Below, one piece after another: positions 24,165 through 33,365 of a stretch of 64,000 bases of DNA (the stretch's first letter is position 1; the number at the start of each line of letters is the position of its first letter). The position numbers were made by a program, and so were the translations under genes. The notes beneath the pieces are model-generated. The model ran no database searches, was not told the DNA's origin, and was given only the letters and a program-made list of their open reading frames with translations. The DNA is from Pedococcus cremeus (GTDB lineage: Bacteria > Actinomycetota > Actinomycetes > Actinomycetales > Dermatophilaceae): NCBI RefSeq assembly GCF_900111375.1, contig NZ_FOHB01000002.1, positions 398,992-462,991 of the forward strand, read 5' to 3'.

Positions 24165-25424
24165 ATGAGCAGATCCGGGGATGACACAGCCGAGGAGGTC
24201 GTCTGGCACCGCCGTGCCAGCGACCGGGTGGCGCAGACGGTGGCCGGCTGGGTCCGCACGAGCCGCCGGGCCTTCGCGCACCCCGGACCGGAACGCGACA
24301 CCGGCTTGTTGCTGGCGAAGGCGGCGATCGCCACCGTGGTCGCCTGGCAGGCTGCCGTGCACCTGCTCGACAGCCCGCAGCCGTTCTACGCCCCGCTGGC
24401 GGCCCTGCTGGTCGTGGACGAGACGATGGTGCGGTCGCTGGGGGCGAGCGCCCAGCGGATCGCCGCCGTGGTGCTCGGCATGAGCGTGGCCTGGCTGGTC
24501 GGCTCACTCGTGGGCGTGACCTGGTGGACGATGGTCCCGGTCATGCTCGTGGCCCTGCTGCTGGGGCGCTGGCGCCGGCTGGGCGACCACGGGCTCCAGG
24601 TGCCCACCCTCGTGCTGCTCTCGCTGCTCACCGTGCACGGCACCGACACCGAGTTCACGTACCTGACGATCGTCGAGACCGTGCTCGGAGGCGTCATCGG
24701 CGTCGCGGTCAACGCGGTCGTGCTCGCCCCGCTGCACATCCAGCAGCCGCGCGACGCCGTGCGGTCGCTGACCGCGCGGGTGCGCCGCCTGCTCGACGAC
24801 ATGGCGACCGGCCTGCGTGAGGGCTGGGACGCCGACGAGGCCCGGCGCTGGTACGACACCAGCACCGAGATCGTGCGCACCGCGCCCGAGGTGCTCGAGT
24901 CGATCGAGACCGGCCGGGAGAGCACGCGCCTCAACCCGCGGCACGACCTGCGGCCGGTCGACATCGACTGGGCCGGTTACGCGCGCACCGTCGAGACGGT
25001 GCGGCGCTCCCAGTGGCAGGTCTCCGGCATCGCCCGCACCCTCGTCGACGCCGCCGACGAGGCCGAGCGGCTCCCGGTCCCGTCGGAGGGGTTCCTGGAG
25101 CGGTACGCCGAGGCGCTGGAGGCCATCGGCCGCGCCATCGACCACTTCGGCCTGCGCGACGGCGAGGAGAAGGCCGAGGTCGACCGGCACCTTCGCGCCG
25201 GCCTGGAGGTGCTCGACGAGCTCGGCGCCTGGGTCCGCGAGACCCCGCTCGACGACCCCCAGGCGTGGCCCGCCTACGGCGCGCTCATCCTCGACGGCCA
25301 GCGCCTGGCGCGTGAGCTCTCGGCCAAGAAGGAGGAGGCGGCCGTGCCCACGGACAGCGGGCCGATCCGCCTTCCCCTGCAGGACCGGCTCAAGCAGATG
25401 GGCGTGACCGGCCAGGACGCCTAG
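24165..25424 (+). CDS. FUSC-type membrane protein (aromatic acid exporter family)
   Basis: A 419-residue protein. Residues about 45-185 hold five or six hydrophobic segments (LLLAKAAIATVVAWQAAVHLL, FYAPLAALLVVDETMV, IAAVVLGMSVAWLVGSLVGV, VPVMLVALLLGRW, VLGGVIGVAVNAVVLAPL). A soluble helical C-terminus of about 230 residues with heptad-like charge follows. This is the FUSC/ArAE_2 layout of putative aromatic-acid exporters. The substrate is unknown. I start at ATG 24165 because a -10 element lies just upstream. The stop shares CTAG (25421-25424) with the convergent SHOCT gene. Confidence 0.8.
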   Translation: MSRSGDDTAEEVVWHRRASDRVAQTVAGWVRTSRRAFAHPGPERDTGLLLAKAAIATVVAWQAAVHLLDSPQPFYAPLAALLVVDETMVRSLGASAQRIAAVVLGMSVAWLVGSLVGVTWWTMVPVMLVALLLGRWRRLGDHGLQVPTLVLLSLLTVHGTDTEFTYLTIVETVLGGVIGVAVNAVVLAPLHIQQPRDAVRSLTARVRRLLDDMATGLREGWDADEARRWYDTSTEIVRTAPEVLESIETGRESTRLNPRHDLRPVDIDWAGYARTVETVRRSQWQVSGIARTLVDAADEAERLPVPSEGFLERYAEALEAIGRAIDHFGLRDGEEKAEVDRHLRAGLEVLDELGAWVRETPLDDPQAWPAYGALILDGQRLARELSAKKEEAAVPTDSGPIRLPLQDRLKQMGVTGQDA

Positions 25425-25705
25425 CGTCCGCGCAGCACCGCCCGACGGTGGAGGTACTCCTGCTCGTCGATCTCACCGCGGGCGTACCGCTCGTCGAGCA
25501 ACCGGTCCGCCGGTGACACCCCCGTGTCGATGTGGGGAGCCGGACCCGGCGGCGTGGTGCCGCTGCCGGAGGTGCGGGCCATCCACACCGCGAGCAGCAC
25601 GGCGCCCCCGACGACCAGGACCAGCAGGCCGGCCATCACCAGCAGGCCCCACCAGCCGCCACCTCCACGCATCCCCCACATGCCCCATCCGCCGTCGTCC
25701 CACAT
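25421..25705 (-). CDS. SHOCT domain small membrane protein
   Basis: A 94-residue protein with a Gly/Trp-rich N-terminus (MWDDGGWGMWGMRGGGGWW), one transmembrane helix (LLVMAGLLVLVVGGAVLLAVWMA) and a C-terminal SHOCT motif (PADRLLDERYARGEIDEQEYLHRRAVLR). SHOCT is a short oligomerisation/anchoring motif; no enzymatic role is expected. A DosR-like GGGCCATTGGGCCC (25742-25755) lies 37 bp upstream of its start, so stress or hypoxia control is possible. It shares its stop palindrome with the FUSC gene. Confidence 0.8.
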   Translation of the reverse strand: MWDDGGWGMWGMRGGGGWWGLLVMAGLLVLVVGGAVLLAVWMARTSGSGTTPPGPAPHIDTGVSPADRLLDERYARGEIDEQEYLHRRAVLRGR

Positions 25706-25905
25706 GGGGCCAGCGTGGATCCGACGCCCCGGGGACCGGCAGGGCCATTGGGCCCGTGCCGTCGCCGGTGCAGGACGGCCACCGTGGAACTGCCGCGCAG
25801 CGGCTCCTTCCCGGCCGATAGCATCGTGACGCCACGGCGCTCGCCCGCGCACGCGGCATACCGTCGAAGCACCACCCCGTGAAGACCGCCCGAGGAGCCA
25901 CCACC

Positions 25906-27879
25906 GTGTCTGCGCAGATCACCGTCCACGTCGCCGGAAGCGAGCGAGCGGTGGCCGAGCAGACCACGCCCGCCGACCTGTTCGGCGACGACCGCGCCGT
26001 CGTCGTGGCCCGCGTCAACGGCGAGCTCCGCGACCTCAGCCACCCGCTCTCCGAGGGCGACACCGTCGAGCCGGTGCGCATCGACGAGGAGGACGGGCTG
26101 AACGTGCTGCGGCACTCGGCCGCCCACGTGCTCGCCCAGGCCGTGCAGCAGGTCAACCCCAAGGCCAAGCTGGGCATCGGGCCGCCGGTCAAGGACGGGT
26201 TCTACTACGACTTCGACGTCGAGGAGCCCTTCAACCCCGACGACCTCAAGCAGCTCGAGAAGGTGATGCAGCGCATCATCAACGAGGGGCAGACCTTCGT
26301 GCGGCGCGAGATCTCCGACGACGAGGCGCTGGCCGAGCTGAAGGACGAGCCCTACAAGTGCGAGCTCATCGGGCTCAAGGGCGGTGCCGCTGGGGAGGCC
26401 GCCGAGGGCGCGAACGTCGAGGTCGGCGGCGCGCAGCTGACCGTCTACGACAACCTGCGCCGCGACGGCACCGTGGCCTGGGGCGACCTGTGCCGCGGCC
26501 CGCACATCCCGTCGACCAAGCTCATCGGCAACGCCTTCAAGCTCATGCGCAGCGCGGCCGCCTACTGGCGCGGCTCCGAGAAGAACCCCCAGCTGCAGCG
26601 CATCTACGGCACCGCCTGGCCCAGCAAGGACGACCTCAAGGCCTACCTCGACCGCCTCGCCGAGGCCGAGAAGCGCGACCACCGCAAGCTCGGCGCCGAG
26701 CTCGACCTGTTCAGCTTCCCCGACGAGATCGGCTCCGGCCTGGTGGTCTTCCACCCCAAGGGCGGGGTCATCAAGCGCGAGATGGAGGACTACGTCCGTC
26801 GGCGGCACATCGAGGAGGGCTTCCAGTACGTCGGGACCCCGCACATCACCAAGCAGGGTCTCTTCGAGACCTCCGGACACCTGCCGTACTACGCCGACAC
26901 CATGTTCCCGCCCATGGAGATGGAGGGGAGCAGCTACTACCTCAAGGCCATGAACTGCCCGATGCACAACCTGATCTTCAGGTCGCGCGGGCGTTCCTAC
27001 CGTGAGCTGCCGCTGCGCTTCTTCGAGTTCGGGTCGGTCTACCGCTACGAGAAGTCGGGTGTCGTCCACGGGCTGACCCGCGTCCGCGGCCTGACCCAGG
27101 ACGACTCGCACTCCTACGTGACCCCCGAGCAGGCGCCGGCCGAGATCAAGCACCTGCTGTCCTTCGTGCTCGGCCTGCTCAAGGACTTCGGGCTCGACGA
27201 CTACTACCTCGAGCTGTCGACCCGCGACGAGTCGGACAAGTTCATCGGCAGCGACGAGCAGTGGGCGGAGGCCACCCGCGTCCTGGAGCAGGCCGCGACC
27301 GACACGGGGCTCGAGCTCGTGGCCGACCCCGGCGGTGCCGCGTTCTACGGCCCCAAGATCTCGGTCCAGATCCGTGACGCCATCGGCCGCACCTGGCAGA
27401 TGTCGACGATCCAGTACGACTTCAACCAGCCGGCGGGCTTCGAGCTGGAGTACCAGGCGGCCGACGGCTCGCGCCAGCAGCCGGTCATGATCCACTCGGC
27501 GAAGTTCGGCTCCATCGAGCGCTTCTTCGGCGTGCTCGTCGAGCACTACGCCGGCGCCTTCCCGCCCTGGCTCTCGCCGGTGCAGGTCCTTGGCATCCCG
27601 GTGGCCGAGGAGTACAACGGCTACCTCGCGGAGGTCGCGGCGAGGCTGCGCGAGCGGGGCATCCGGGTCGAGGTCGACGAGAGCGACGACCGCTTCCCGA
27701 AGAAGATCCGCAACGCCAGCAAGGCCAAGGTGCCGTTCGTGCTCATCGCCGGTGAGGACGACCGCTCCGCCGGCGCGGTGTCGTTCCGCTACCGCGACGG
27801 GTCGCAGAAGAACGGCGTCCCCCTCGACGAGGCGGTCGCCGAGATCGTCCAGGCGGTCGAGGCCCGGGTCCAGGTCTGA
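25906..27879 (+). CDS. thrS: Threonyl-tRNA synthetase
   Basis: A 657-residue class II aminoacyl-tRNA synthetase. Layout: TGS domain (residues 1-60), editing-type domain beginning [17 protein letters not shown], catalytic core with [21 protein letters not shown] near residue 345 and [10 protein letters not shown] near residue 480, and a C-terminal anticodon-binding domain ([13 protein letters not shown] onwards). GTG 25906 is preceded by CGAGGAG at 8 nt; an in-frame GTG 27 nt upstream has no such site. The stop overlaps the HIT gene start by one base. Confidence 0.96.
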   Translation: MSAQITVHVAGSERAVAEQTTPADLFGDDRAVVVARVNGELRDLSHPLSEGDTVEPVRIDEEDGLNVLRHSAAHVLAQAVQQVNPKAKLGIGPPVKDGFYYDFDVEEPFNPDDLKQLEKVMQRIINEGQTFVRREISDDEALAELKDEPYKCELIGLKGGAAGEAAEGANVEVGGAQLTVYDNLRRDGTVAWGDLCRGPHIPSTKLIGNAFKLMRSAAAYWRGSEKNPQLQRIYGTAWPSKDDLKAYLDRLAEAEKRDHRKLGAELDLFSFPDEIGSGLVVFHPKGGVIKREMEDYVRRRHIEEGFQYVGTPHITKQGLFETSGHLPYYADTMFPPMEMEGSSYYLKAMNCPMHNLIFRSRGRSYRELPLRFFEFGSVYRYEKSGVVHGLTRVRGLTQDDSHSYVTPEQAPAEIKHLLSFVLGLLKDFGLDDYYLELSTRDESDKFIGSDEQWAEATRVLEQAATDTGLELVADPGGAAFYGPKISVQIRDAIGRTWQMSTIQYDFNQPAGFELEYQAADGSRQQPVMIHSAKFGSIERFFGVLVEHYAGAFPPWLSPVQVLGIPVAEEYNGYLAEVAARLRERGIRVEVDESDDRFPKKIRNASKAKVPFVLIAGEDDRSAGAVSFRYRDGSQKNGVPLDEAVAEIVQAVEARVQV

Positions 27880-28487
27880 TGGCCGACGAGGAGCAGTTCC
27901 CGCGCCGTCCGGGCGAGAGCCAGGAGGAGCACGAGGCCAGGCTGCGGGTGTTCCCCGAGCTGGCGCGCGAGTTCGCGGCGGCCGAGGACGGCTTCGAGCG
28001 GCTCTGGACACCGCACCGGATGGCCTACATCCGGGGCGAGCGACCCAGCAAGGAGGCGGGGGAGGGCTGCCCGTTCTGCCTCGCCCCCCAACGCGCCGAC
28101 GATGCCGAGGGGCTCATCGTCCACCGCGGCGAGCACTGCTACGTCGTGATGAACCTCTTCCCCTACAACCCCGGTCACGTGCTCGTCTGCCCCTACCGCC
28201 ACGTCGCCCTCTACGTCGACCTCGACGAGGAGGAGACCGCCGAGTTCACCGCCCTGACCCGGACAGCCATCGCGGCCCTGACCGCCGCGTCGTCGCCCAT
28301 GGGGTTCAACATCGGCATGAACCAGGGGGCCGTCGCCGGTGCGGGCGTGCAGGCCCACCTGCACCAGCACGTGGTGCCCCGTTGGGGCGGGGACGCCAAC
28401 TTCCTGCCCGTGATCGCGCAGACCAAGGCGCTGCCCATGCTGCTCGAGGACGTCCGCCAGCAGCTCGTTGCCGCGTGGCCGCGCTGA
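27879..28487 (+). CDS. HIT-family hydrolase
   Basis: A 202-residue histidine-triad nucleotide hydrolase/phosphorylase. CPFC near residue 65 suggests a zinc knuckle, and the catalytic triad motif is HLHQHVVPRW near residue 165. It sits directly before pgsA, as in mycobacteria and other actinobacteria. Ap4A phosphorylase-type activity is plausible from that family placement. The start shares one base with the thrS stop (TGATG). Confidence 0.87.
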   Translation: MADEEQFPRRPGESQEEHEARLRVFPELAREFAAAEDGFERLWTPHRMAYIRGERPSKEAGEGCPFCLAPQRADDAEGLIVHRGEHCYVVMNLFPYNPGHVLVCPYRHVALYVDLDEEETAEFTALTRTAIAALTAASSPMGFNIGMNQGAVAGAGVQAHLHQHVVPRWGGDANFLPVIAQTKALPMLLEDVRQQLVAAWPR

Positions 28488-28505
28488 GCCGCCGGCTGCC
28501 GTCGA

Positions 28506-28511
28506 TACCCT
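28506..28511 (+). promoter_or_regulatory. -10 hexamer TACCCT for pgsA
   Basis: TACCCT ends 9 nt before ATG 28521; there is no clear Shine-Dalgarno. This may head the pgsA-patA-pimA unit. Confidence 0.4.
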
Positions 28512-28520
28512 GAGGCCACC

Positions 28521-29132
28521 ATGCTGAACCGATACGCCCGTGCCTTCTTCACCAAGGTCTTCACCCCGCTCGCCCGGCTGCTGCTCAAGCTGGGCGTGAG
28601 CCCGGACGTCGTGACCCTGGTGGGGACTCTCGGCGTCTGCGTCGGGGCCCTGGCCTTCTACCCCCGCCACGAGTTCTTCTGGGGGACCATCGTCATCACG
28701 GCGTTCGTGTTCTCGGACACCCTCGACGGGATCATGGCGCGGATGTCGAACCGCTCGGGCAACTGGGGCGCCTACCTCGACTCCACCCTCGACCGGGTCG
28801 GTGACGCGGCCATCTTCGGCGGCCTCGTGCTCTGGTACGCCGGGGACGGCCGCGACACCCTGATGGCCGCCCTGGCGCTGGCCTGCCTCATCCTCGGCAG
28901 CGTCGTGTCCTACTCGAAGGCCCGCGCCGAGGGCCTGGGCATGACCGCCAACGTCGGCATCGCCGAGCGCGCCGACCGGCTCGTGGCCGTCTTGGTCGCG
29001 ACCGGCCTGGTGGGTCTGGGCGTGCCGGAGGTGCTCCTGACCGTCGTGCTGGCGCTGCTCGCCGTCGCGAGCTTCATCACGGTGTGCCAGCGCGTGCTGA
29101 CCGTGCGCCGGCAGGCCCTGAGCCGCGCGTGA
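28521..29132 (+). CDS. pgsA: Phosphatidylinositol (phosphate) synthase, CDP-alcohol phosphatidyltransferase
   Basis: A 203-residue membrane enzyme with about six helices and the CDP-alcohol phosphotransferase signature D-x2-DG-x2-AR-x8-G-x3-D-x3-D, seen as SDTLDGIMARMSNRSGNWGAYLDSTLD (near residues 65-92). By position before patA and pimA it makes phosphatidylinositol (phosphate) from CDP-diacylglycerol, the anchor of PI-mannosides. The stop overlaps patA as GTGA. Confidence 0.9.
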   Translation: MLNRYARAFFTKVFTPLARLLLKLGVSPDVVTLVGTLGVCVGALAFYPRHEFFWGTIVITAFVFSDTLDGIMARMSNRSGNWGAYLDSTLDRVGDAAIFGGLVLWYAGDGRDTLMAALALACLILGSVVSYSKARAEGLGMTANVGIAERADRLVAVLVATGLVGLGVPEVLLTVVLALLAVASFITVCQRVLTVRRQALSRA

Positions 29133-30079
29133 GCCGCATCGGCGACGTCGTCGCCGTCGCCGGCTTCCGCCTCGGGTGGGGCGCCGTCCGACGGCTGCCC
29201 GAGCGGGCGGCATACGCGCTCTTCGACCGGATCGCCGACCTCGCCACGGCTCGGGGAGGCTCGGGCGTCCGGCGCCTGCGCTCCAACTACGCCCGGGTGC
29301 GCCCCGAGCTCGGCGACGCCGAGCTCGACGCACTGGTGCGCCGCGGCATGCGCAGCTACATGCGCTACTACTGCGAGGCCTTCCGACTGCCGGACCGCAG
29401 CGCGGACGACGTCGCCCGCGGGGTGCGCGTCGTCGGTGACGGCGCCGTCCGCGATGAGCTGGCGCAGGGCCGGGCGGTGGTCTGCTTCCTCGGCCACATG
29501 GGCAACTGGGACACCGCGGGGGCCTGGGGCGCCCGCGAGCTGGGCCCCGTGGTCACCGTCGCCGAGCGCCTGGAGCCGGAGGAGGTGTATGCCGAGTTCC
29601 TCGCCTTCCGGGAGTCGCTCGGCATGACGATCCTGCCGCTGACCGGCGGGGGAGACGTCTTCGCGCAGCTCCGCTCGCACCTCACGAAGCCGGTGATCAT
29701 GCCCCTGCTCGCGGACCGCGACCTGACGGCCCGGGGCATCGAGGTCGACCTGTGCGGCCACCCGGCGCGCATGGCGGCCGGCCCCGCGGCCCTGGCGCTG
29801 GCCACGGGAGCGGCGCTGCACCCGGTGTCGATCCGCTACGAGCTCGTGCCCGGCAGCGCGTGGCACCGGCGCATCGTCATCACCTTCCACGAGCGGGTGT
29901 GCGACCCCAAGCAGGGCACCACGCGAGAGCGGGCGACCGCCATGACGCAGCAGTGCGCCGACGCCCTCGGCGGCGCGATCCGCGAGCACACCGAGGACTG
30001 GCACATGCTGCAGCGGGTGTTCGTCGAGGACCTCGACGAGCGCACCCCCGGCGGTGTCGCCGTGAGGCGGTCACGATGA
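29129..30079 (+). CDS. Phosphatidylinositol mannoside acyltransferase (PatA-like)
   Basis: A 316-residue lysophospholipid-acyltransferase-family protein with the H-x4-D motif in FLGHMGNWDTAGAW (near residue 125) and a later LLADRDLTARGIEVDLCG. It acylates the mannose of PIM1 or PIM2 at the inner membrane face. It is encoded between pgsA and pimA as in mycobacteria (Rv2611c). I choose GTG 29129 for its GTGA overlap with pgsA. The final codons and stop lie in the first units of a 14-bp tandem repeat running up to pimA. Confidence 0.88.
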   Translation: MSRIGDVVAVAGFRLGWGAVRRLPERAAYALFDRIADLATARGGSGVRRLRSNYARVRPELGDAELDALVRRGMRSYMRYYCEAFRLPDRSADDVARGVRVVGDGAVRDELAQGRAVVCFLGHMGNWDTAGAWGARELGPVVTVAERLEPEEVYAEFLAFRESLGMTILPLTGGGDVFAQLRSHLTKPVIMPLLADRDLTARGIEVDLCGHPARMAAGPAALALATGAALHPVSIRYELVPGSAWHRRIVITFHERVCDPKQGTTRERATAMTQQCADALGGAIREHTEDWHMLQRVFVEDLDERTPGGVAVRRSR

Positions 30080-30117
30080 GGTGGGCACGATGAGGCGGTC
30101 ATGATGAGGCGGTCACG
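30062..30117 (+). repeat. 14-bp tandem repeat carrying start/stop codons at the patA-pimA junction
   Basis: Four consecutive 14-bp units at 30062, 30076, 30090 and 30104 follow the pattern RTGAGGYGGKCAYG, and pimA itself begins as a fifth ATGAGG at 30118. Each unit offers GTG or ATG plus the stop-bearing TGA and an SD-like GAGG. The patA stop is in the second unit. Unit length is not a multiple of three. Confidence 0.9.
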
Positions 30118-31308
30118 ATGAGGATCGGCATCGTCTGCCCCTACTCGTTCGACGTGCCGGGTGGGGTGCAGTTCCACGTCCGCGACCTCGCCGAGCACCT
30201 CATCGGGCAGGGCCACCACGTCTCGGTGCTGGCGCCGGCCGACCACGACACCGCGCTCCCCGGCTACCTCGAGTCGGTCGGCCGCACCGTCCCCGTGCGC
30301 TACAACGGGTCGGTCGCCCGGCTGAGCTTCGGGCCGGTGACGGCCGCGCGGGTCGGTCGCTGGGTCGACCGCGGCGAGTTCGACGTGGTGCACCTGCACG
30401 AGCCGGTGACCCCCAGCATCTCGCTGCTCGCGCTGTGGGCCGCCGAGGGCCCCATCGTGGCGACCTTCCACACCTCGAACATCCGCTCGCGGGCCATGCA
30501 GGCGGCCTACCCGCTGCTGCGCCCGAGCCTGGAGAAGATCGCCGGACGGATCGCCGTCTCCGAGGACGCCCGCCGCACCGTCACGACCCACGTCGGCGGC
30601 GACGCCGTCGTGATCCCCAACGGCGTCAACGTCGACCGGTTCGCCACCGCAGTGCCTCGGCCGCAGTGGCAGGGAGCCGAGGGTGCGCCGACGCTGGCCT
30701 TCCTCGGGCGGATCGACGAGCCCCGCAAGGGCCTGCAGGTCCTGGCCGCCGCCATGCCGGGGGTGCTCGAGGCCTACCCGGGGGCCCGCCTGCTGGTCGT
30801 GGGCCCGGGGGACGCCGAGGCGGCCCGGGCCAGGATGGTTCCCGAGGTGCTCAAGGCGACGGAGTTCCTCGGGGCGGTCAGCGACGCCGACAAGGCCTCG
30901 TTGCTGGCCTCCGTCGACCTCTACGTCGCCCCGCACACCGGCGGCGAGAGCTTCGGGATCGTGCTCGTGGAGGCGATGAGCGCCGGTGCCCCGGTGGTGG
31001 CCAGCGACCTGCCCGCCTTCCTGCGGGTGCTCGACGGCGGACGCGCCGGGGCGACCTTCCGCAGCGAGGACACCACCGCGCTCACCCACGAGGTGGTGCG
31101 ACTGGTCGGTGACCCGGCCGCCCGGGCCGCCCTGGCCGAGGAGGGGCGCCGGCGGGCCCGCCAGTTCGACTGGTCCGTGGTGGCCGAGGAGGTCATGGCG
31201 GTCTACGAGACGGTGACCCACGGGGCCGGTGGGGTGCGCGCCGACACGAGCGGTGACACCCGTTGGACCCGCATGCTGCGCGGCCTGTCGCGGCCGTCGG
31301 ACGACTGA
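30118..31308 (+). CDS. pimA: Phosphatidylinositol alpha-mannosyltransferase
   Basis: A 396-residue GT4 (GT-B fold) glycosyltransferase. Donor/acceptor landmarks: CPYSFDVPGGVQFHVRDLAEHL at the N-terminus, AVSEDARRTV, VIPNGVNVDRF near residue 165, FLGRIDEPRKGLQVL near residue 197, and E-x7-E in GGESFGIVLVEAMSAG near residue 277. It moves mannose from GDP-mannose to PI, the first step of PIM synthesis. ATG 30118 is the last of several ATGAGG repeats. The C-terminal about 40 residues are variable. Confidence 0.92.
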   Translation: MRIGIVCPYSFDVPGGVQFHVRDLAEHLIGQGHHVSVLAPADHDTALPGYLESVGRTVPVRYNGSVARLSFGPVTAARVGRWVDRGEFDVVHLHEPVTPSISLLALWAAEGPIVATFHTSNIRSRAMQAAYPLLRPSLEKIAGRIAVSEDARRTVTTHVGGDAVVIPNGVNVDRFATAVPRPQWQGAEGAPTLAFLGRIDEPRKGLQVLAAAMPGVLEAYPGARLLVVGPGDAEAARARMVPEVLKATEFLGAVSDADKASLLASVDLYVAPHTGGESFGIVLVEAMSAGAPVVASDLPAFLRVLDGGRAGATFRSEDTTALTHEVVRLVGDPAARAALAEEGRRRARQFDWSVVAEEVMAVYETVTHGAGGVRADTSGDTRWTRMLRGLSRPSDD

Positions 31309-31319
31309 CAGGGGCTGGC

Positions 31320-31901
31320 ATGGACGGACTGACCTGGGGCGTGGTCGTGGTCGCGCTGCTGCTGGGCATCGCCTGGTACCTGTCCTACAGCGCGGCCCGG
31401 CTCGACCGGCTGCACTCCCGCGTCGAGGGGGCACTGTCCGCCCTCGACGCCCAGCTGGTGCGCCGGGCGGAGGCGACCCTCGAGCTCGTCAACTCCGGTG
31501 GGCTCGACCCGGCGAGCGCCCTCATCCTGGCCGGCGCGGCCTCGGAGTCCCTGGAGGCGCACAACGAGCGCGCCGGCGATGACCTGCTCGAGGGGCAGAC
31601 CTTCGCCGGGCGCGAGCTGATCGAGAGCGACCTCACCGAGGCGCTGCAGATCGCCCTGTCGCCGCAGGCCGTCGAGGAGGTGCGCCGGGTGCCCGGGGAA
31701 GCGGGCGTGGCCGCCCTCGGACGGGTCCGCGCCGCCGCCGTGCGCGTGCAGCTGGCGCGGCGCTTCCACAACGACGCCGTCAAGGACGTCCAACGGGTCC
31801 GCCGCAAGGCGGTCGTGCGCTGGTTCCGGCTGGCCGGGCACGCCGAGCTGCCCCAGACGATCGAGTTCGACGACGAGCTTCCGCCGACGGTGCGCGAGTA
31901 G
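31320..31901 (+). CDS. LemA-like membrane-anchored protein
   Basis: A 193-residue protein with an N-terminal transmembrane helix ([21 protein letters not shown]) and a helical body. The segment [38 protein letters not shown] resembles the LemA-family C-terminal pattern (RxxYN-x2-V-x-D followed by an FxF-type end), so I call it LemA-like rather than LemA. It lies 11 nt after pimA. Start ATG 31320; GGGG lies 6 nt upstream. Function unknown. Confidence 0.7.
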   Translation: MDGLTWGVVVVALLLGIAWYLSYSAARLDRLHSRVEGALSALDAQLVRRAEATLELVNSGGLDPASALILAGAASESLEAHNERAGDDLLEGQTFAGRELIESDLTEALQIALSPQAVEEVRRVPGEAGVAALGRVRAAAVRVQLARRFHNDAVKDVQRVRRKAVVRWFRLAGHAELPQTIEFDDELPPTVRE

Positions 31902-32020
31902 CTGCCTGCTGCGGTGCGCGGGTGGCGGACGCCGTGGCCGACCACGCCGTCGCAGGAACTAGCATGTGGACGAAGCGCGACTCCTGCGCTGCGCCCCGAA
32001 AAACGATCTGGAGCACCAGC

Positions 32021-32935
32021 ATGTCCTCCGACGCCACCACCACCGCTGCCCAGCCGGCCACCGGCACCTCCCGCGTCAAGCGCGGCATGGCCGAGATGCT
32101 CAAGGGCGGCGTGATCATGGACGTGGTCACCCCCGAGCAGGCCAAGATCGCCGAGGACGCCGGCGCCGTCGCCGTGATGGCGCTCGAGCGCGTCCCCGCC
32201 GACATCCGCGCCCAGGGCGGCGTGTCCCGCATGTCCGACCCCGACATGGTCGACGGCATCATCGAGGCCGTCTCCATCCCGGTCATGGCCAAGGCCCGCA
32301 TCGGCCACTTCGTCGAGGCCCAGGTGCTGCAGTCCCTGGGTGTCGACTACATCGACGAGTCCGAGGTGCTGACCCCGGCCGACTACGCCAACCACATCGA
32401 CAAGTGGGCGTTCACCGTTCCCTTCGTCTGTGGCGCCACCAACCTCGGTGAGGCCCTGCGCCGCATCACCGAGGGCGCGGCCATGATCCGCTCCAAGGGC
32501 GAGGCCGGGACCGGTGACGTCTCCAACGCCACCACCCACATGCGCCAGATCCGCCAGCAGATCCGCCGCCTCCAGAACCTGCCCGAGGACGAGCTCTACG
32601 TCGCGGCCAAGGAGCTGCAGGCGCCGTACGAGCTGGTCAAGGAGGTCGCGCAGGCCGGCAAGCTCCCCGTCGTGCTGTTCACCGCGGGCGGCATCGCCAC
32701 CCCCGCCGACGCCGCGATGATGATGCAGCTCGGCGCCGAGGGTGTCTTCGTCGGCTCCGGCATCTTCAAGTCCGGCAACCCGGCCCAGCGCGCCGAGGCG
32801 ATCGTCAAGGCCACGACCTTCTACGACGACCCCGACGTCATCGCCAAGGTCTCGCGCGGTCTGGGCGAGGCCATGGTCGGCATCAACGTCGACGAGATCC
32901 CGGAGCCGCACCGCCTGGCCGAGCGCGGCTGGTAG
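32021..32935 (+). CDS. pdxS: Pyridoxal 5'-phosphate synthase, PdxS subunit
   Basis: A 304-residue (beta/alpha)8 synthase that condenses ribose 5-phosphate, glyceraldehyde 3-phosphate and ammonia into PLP. Motifs: [46 protein letters not shown] (early strands), [24 protein letters not shown] and [12 protein letters not shown] with the catalytic lysines. ATG 32021 has GGAG 8 nt upstream. A TAGCAT -10-like element at 31960 gives a roughly 55-nt leader. Its glutaminase partner pdxT is not adjacent: a small gene and kynU intervene. Confidence 0.95.
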   Translation: MSSDATTTAAQPATGTSRVKRGMAEMLKGGVIMDVVTPEQAKIAEDAGAVAVMALERVPADIRAQGGVSRMSDPDMVDGIIEAVSIPVMAKARIGHFVEAQVLQSLGVDYIDESEVLTPADYANHIDKWAFTVPFVCGATNLGEALRRITEGAAMIRSKGEAGTGDVSNATTHMRQIRQQIRRLQNLPEDELYVAAKELQAPYELVKEVAQAGKLPVVLFTAGGIATPADAAMMMQLGAEGVFVGSGIFKSGNPAQRAEAIVKATTFYDDPDVIAKVSRGLGEAMVGINVDEIPEPHRLAERGW

Positions 32936-32944
32936 GAGACGGCC

Positions 32945-33346
32945 CTGGCCACCACGCCACCGCCGGCTCCGTCCGGCCCCGACGCGGGCCTGCCACAGGA
33001 CACGTGGCAGGCCCGCGTCGTCTCCGGACGCCGCCGGTTCCCGGCGCTCACCGGGGTCCATGGCGCCCTGGGCCTCGCGGACGGGCGCCTGTCGTTCATC
33101 CCCGAGGGCACCCCCCACGTCCTGTGGTCGGTGCCGGCCGCGGAGGTCTCCGCGACGCTGCTCGGGTACTTCGCCAGCAGCGACGTCGAGCTCGAGTCCC
33201 CGGCCACCGGCACGGTCCACGTCACCGTCAGCCGCGAGCGGATCAGCCGCCTGTGGGCGAGCGAGGCCCGGGAACGGCGACAGCGCCAGTACGCCGAGGA
33301 GTTCCTCGCCGCGCTGGCGCTGTCGGGGGCGACGGTCAGGCCCTGA
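32945..33346 (+). CDS. Conserved hypothetical protein, apparent CTG start
   Basis: A 133-residue frame running from CTG 32945 to 33346. No ATG, GTG or TTG exists in frame until GTG 33131, which would remove nearly half the protein. Codon content upstream of that GTG is normal for the genome (WQARVVSGRRRFPALTGVHG, ADGRLSFIPEGTPHVLW) and there is no stop back to pdxS. AGGAG lies at 32935-32939, six nt before CTG, overlapping the pdxS stop. The protein looks like a small soluble beta-rich domain followed by an Arg-rich helix (RERISRLWASEARERRQRQYAEEFLAAL). Function unknown. Confidence 0.6.
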   Translation: MATTPPPAPSGPDAGLPQDTWQARVVSGRRRFPALTGVHGALGLADGRLSFIPEGTPHVLWSVPAAEVSATLLGYFASSDVELESPATGTVHVTVSRERISRLWASEARERRQRQYAEEFLAALALSGATVRP

Positions 33347-33365
33347 CCGCCGGGGGAGGGCACCG

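Noticed and set aside
25706-25905. T-box riboswitch before thrS
   Set aside because: No T-box consensus, specifier stem or terminator/antiterminator pair could be seen in the short leader.
25636-28011. Reverse open frame of 791 codons opposite thrS
   Set aside because: Antisense of threonyl-tRNA synthetase; repetitive Leu/Val/Asp composition is an artefact of the codon pattern.
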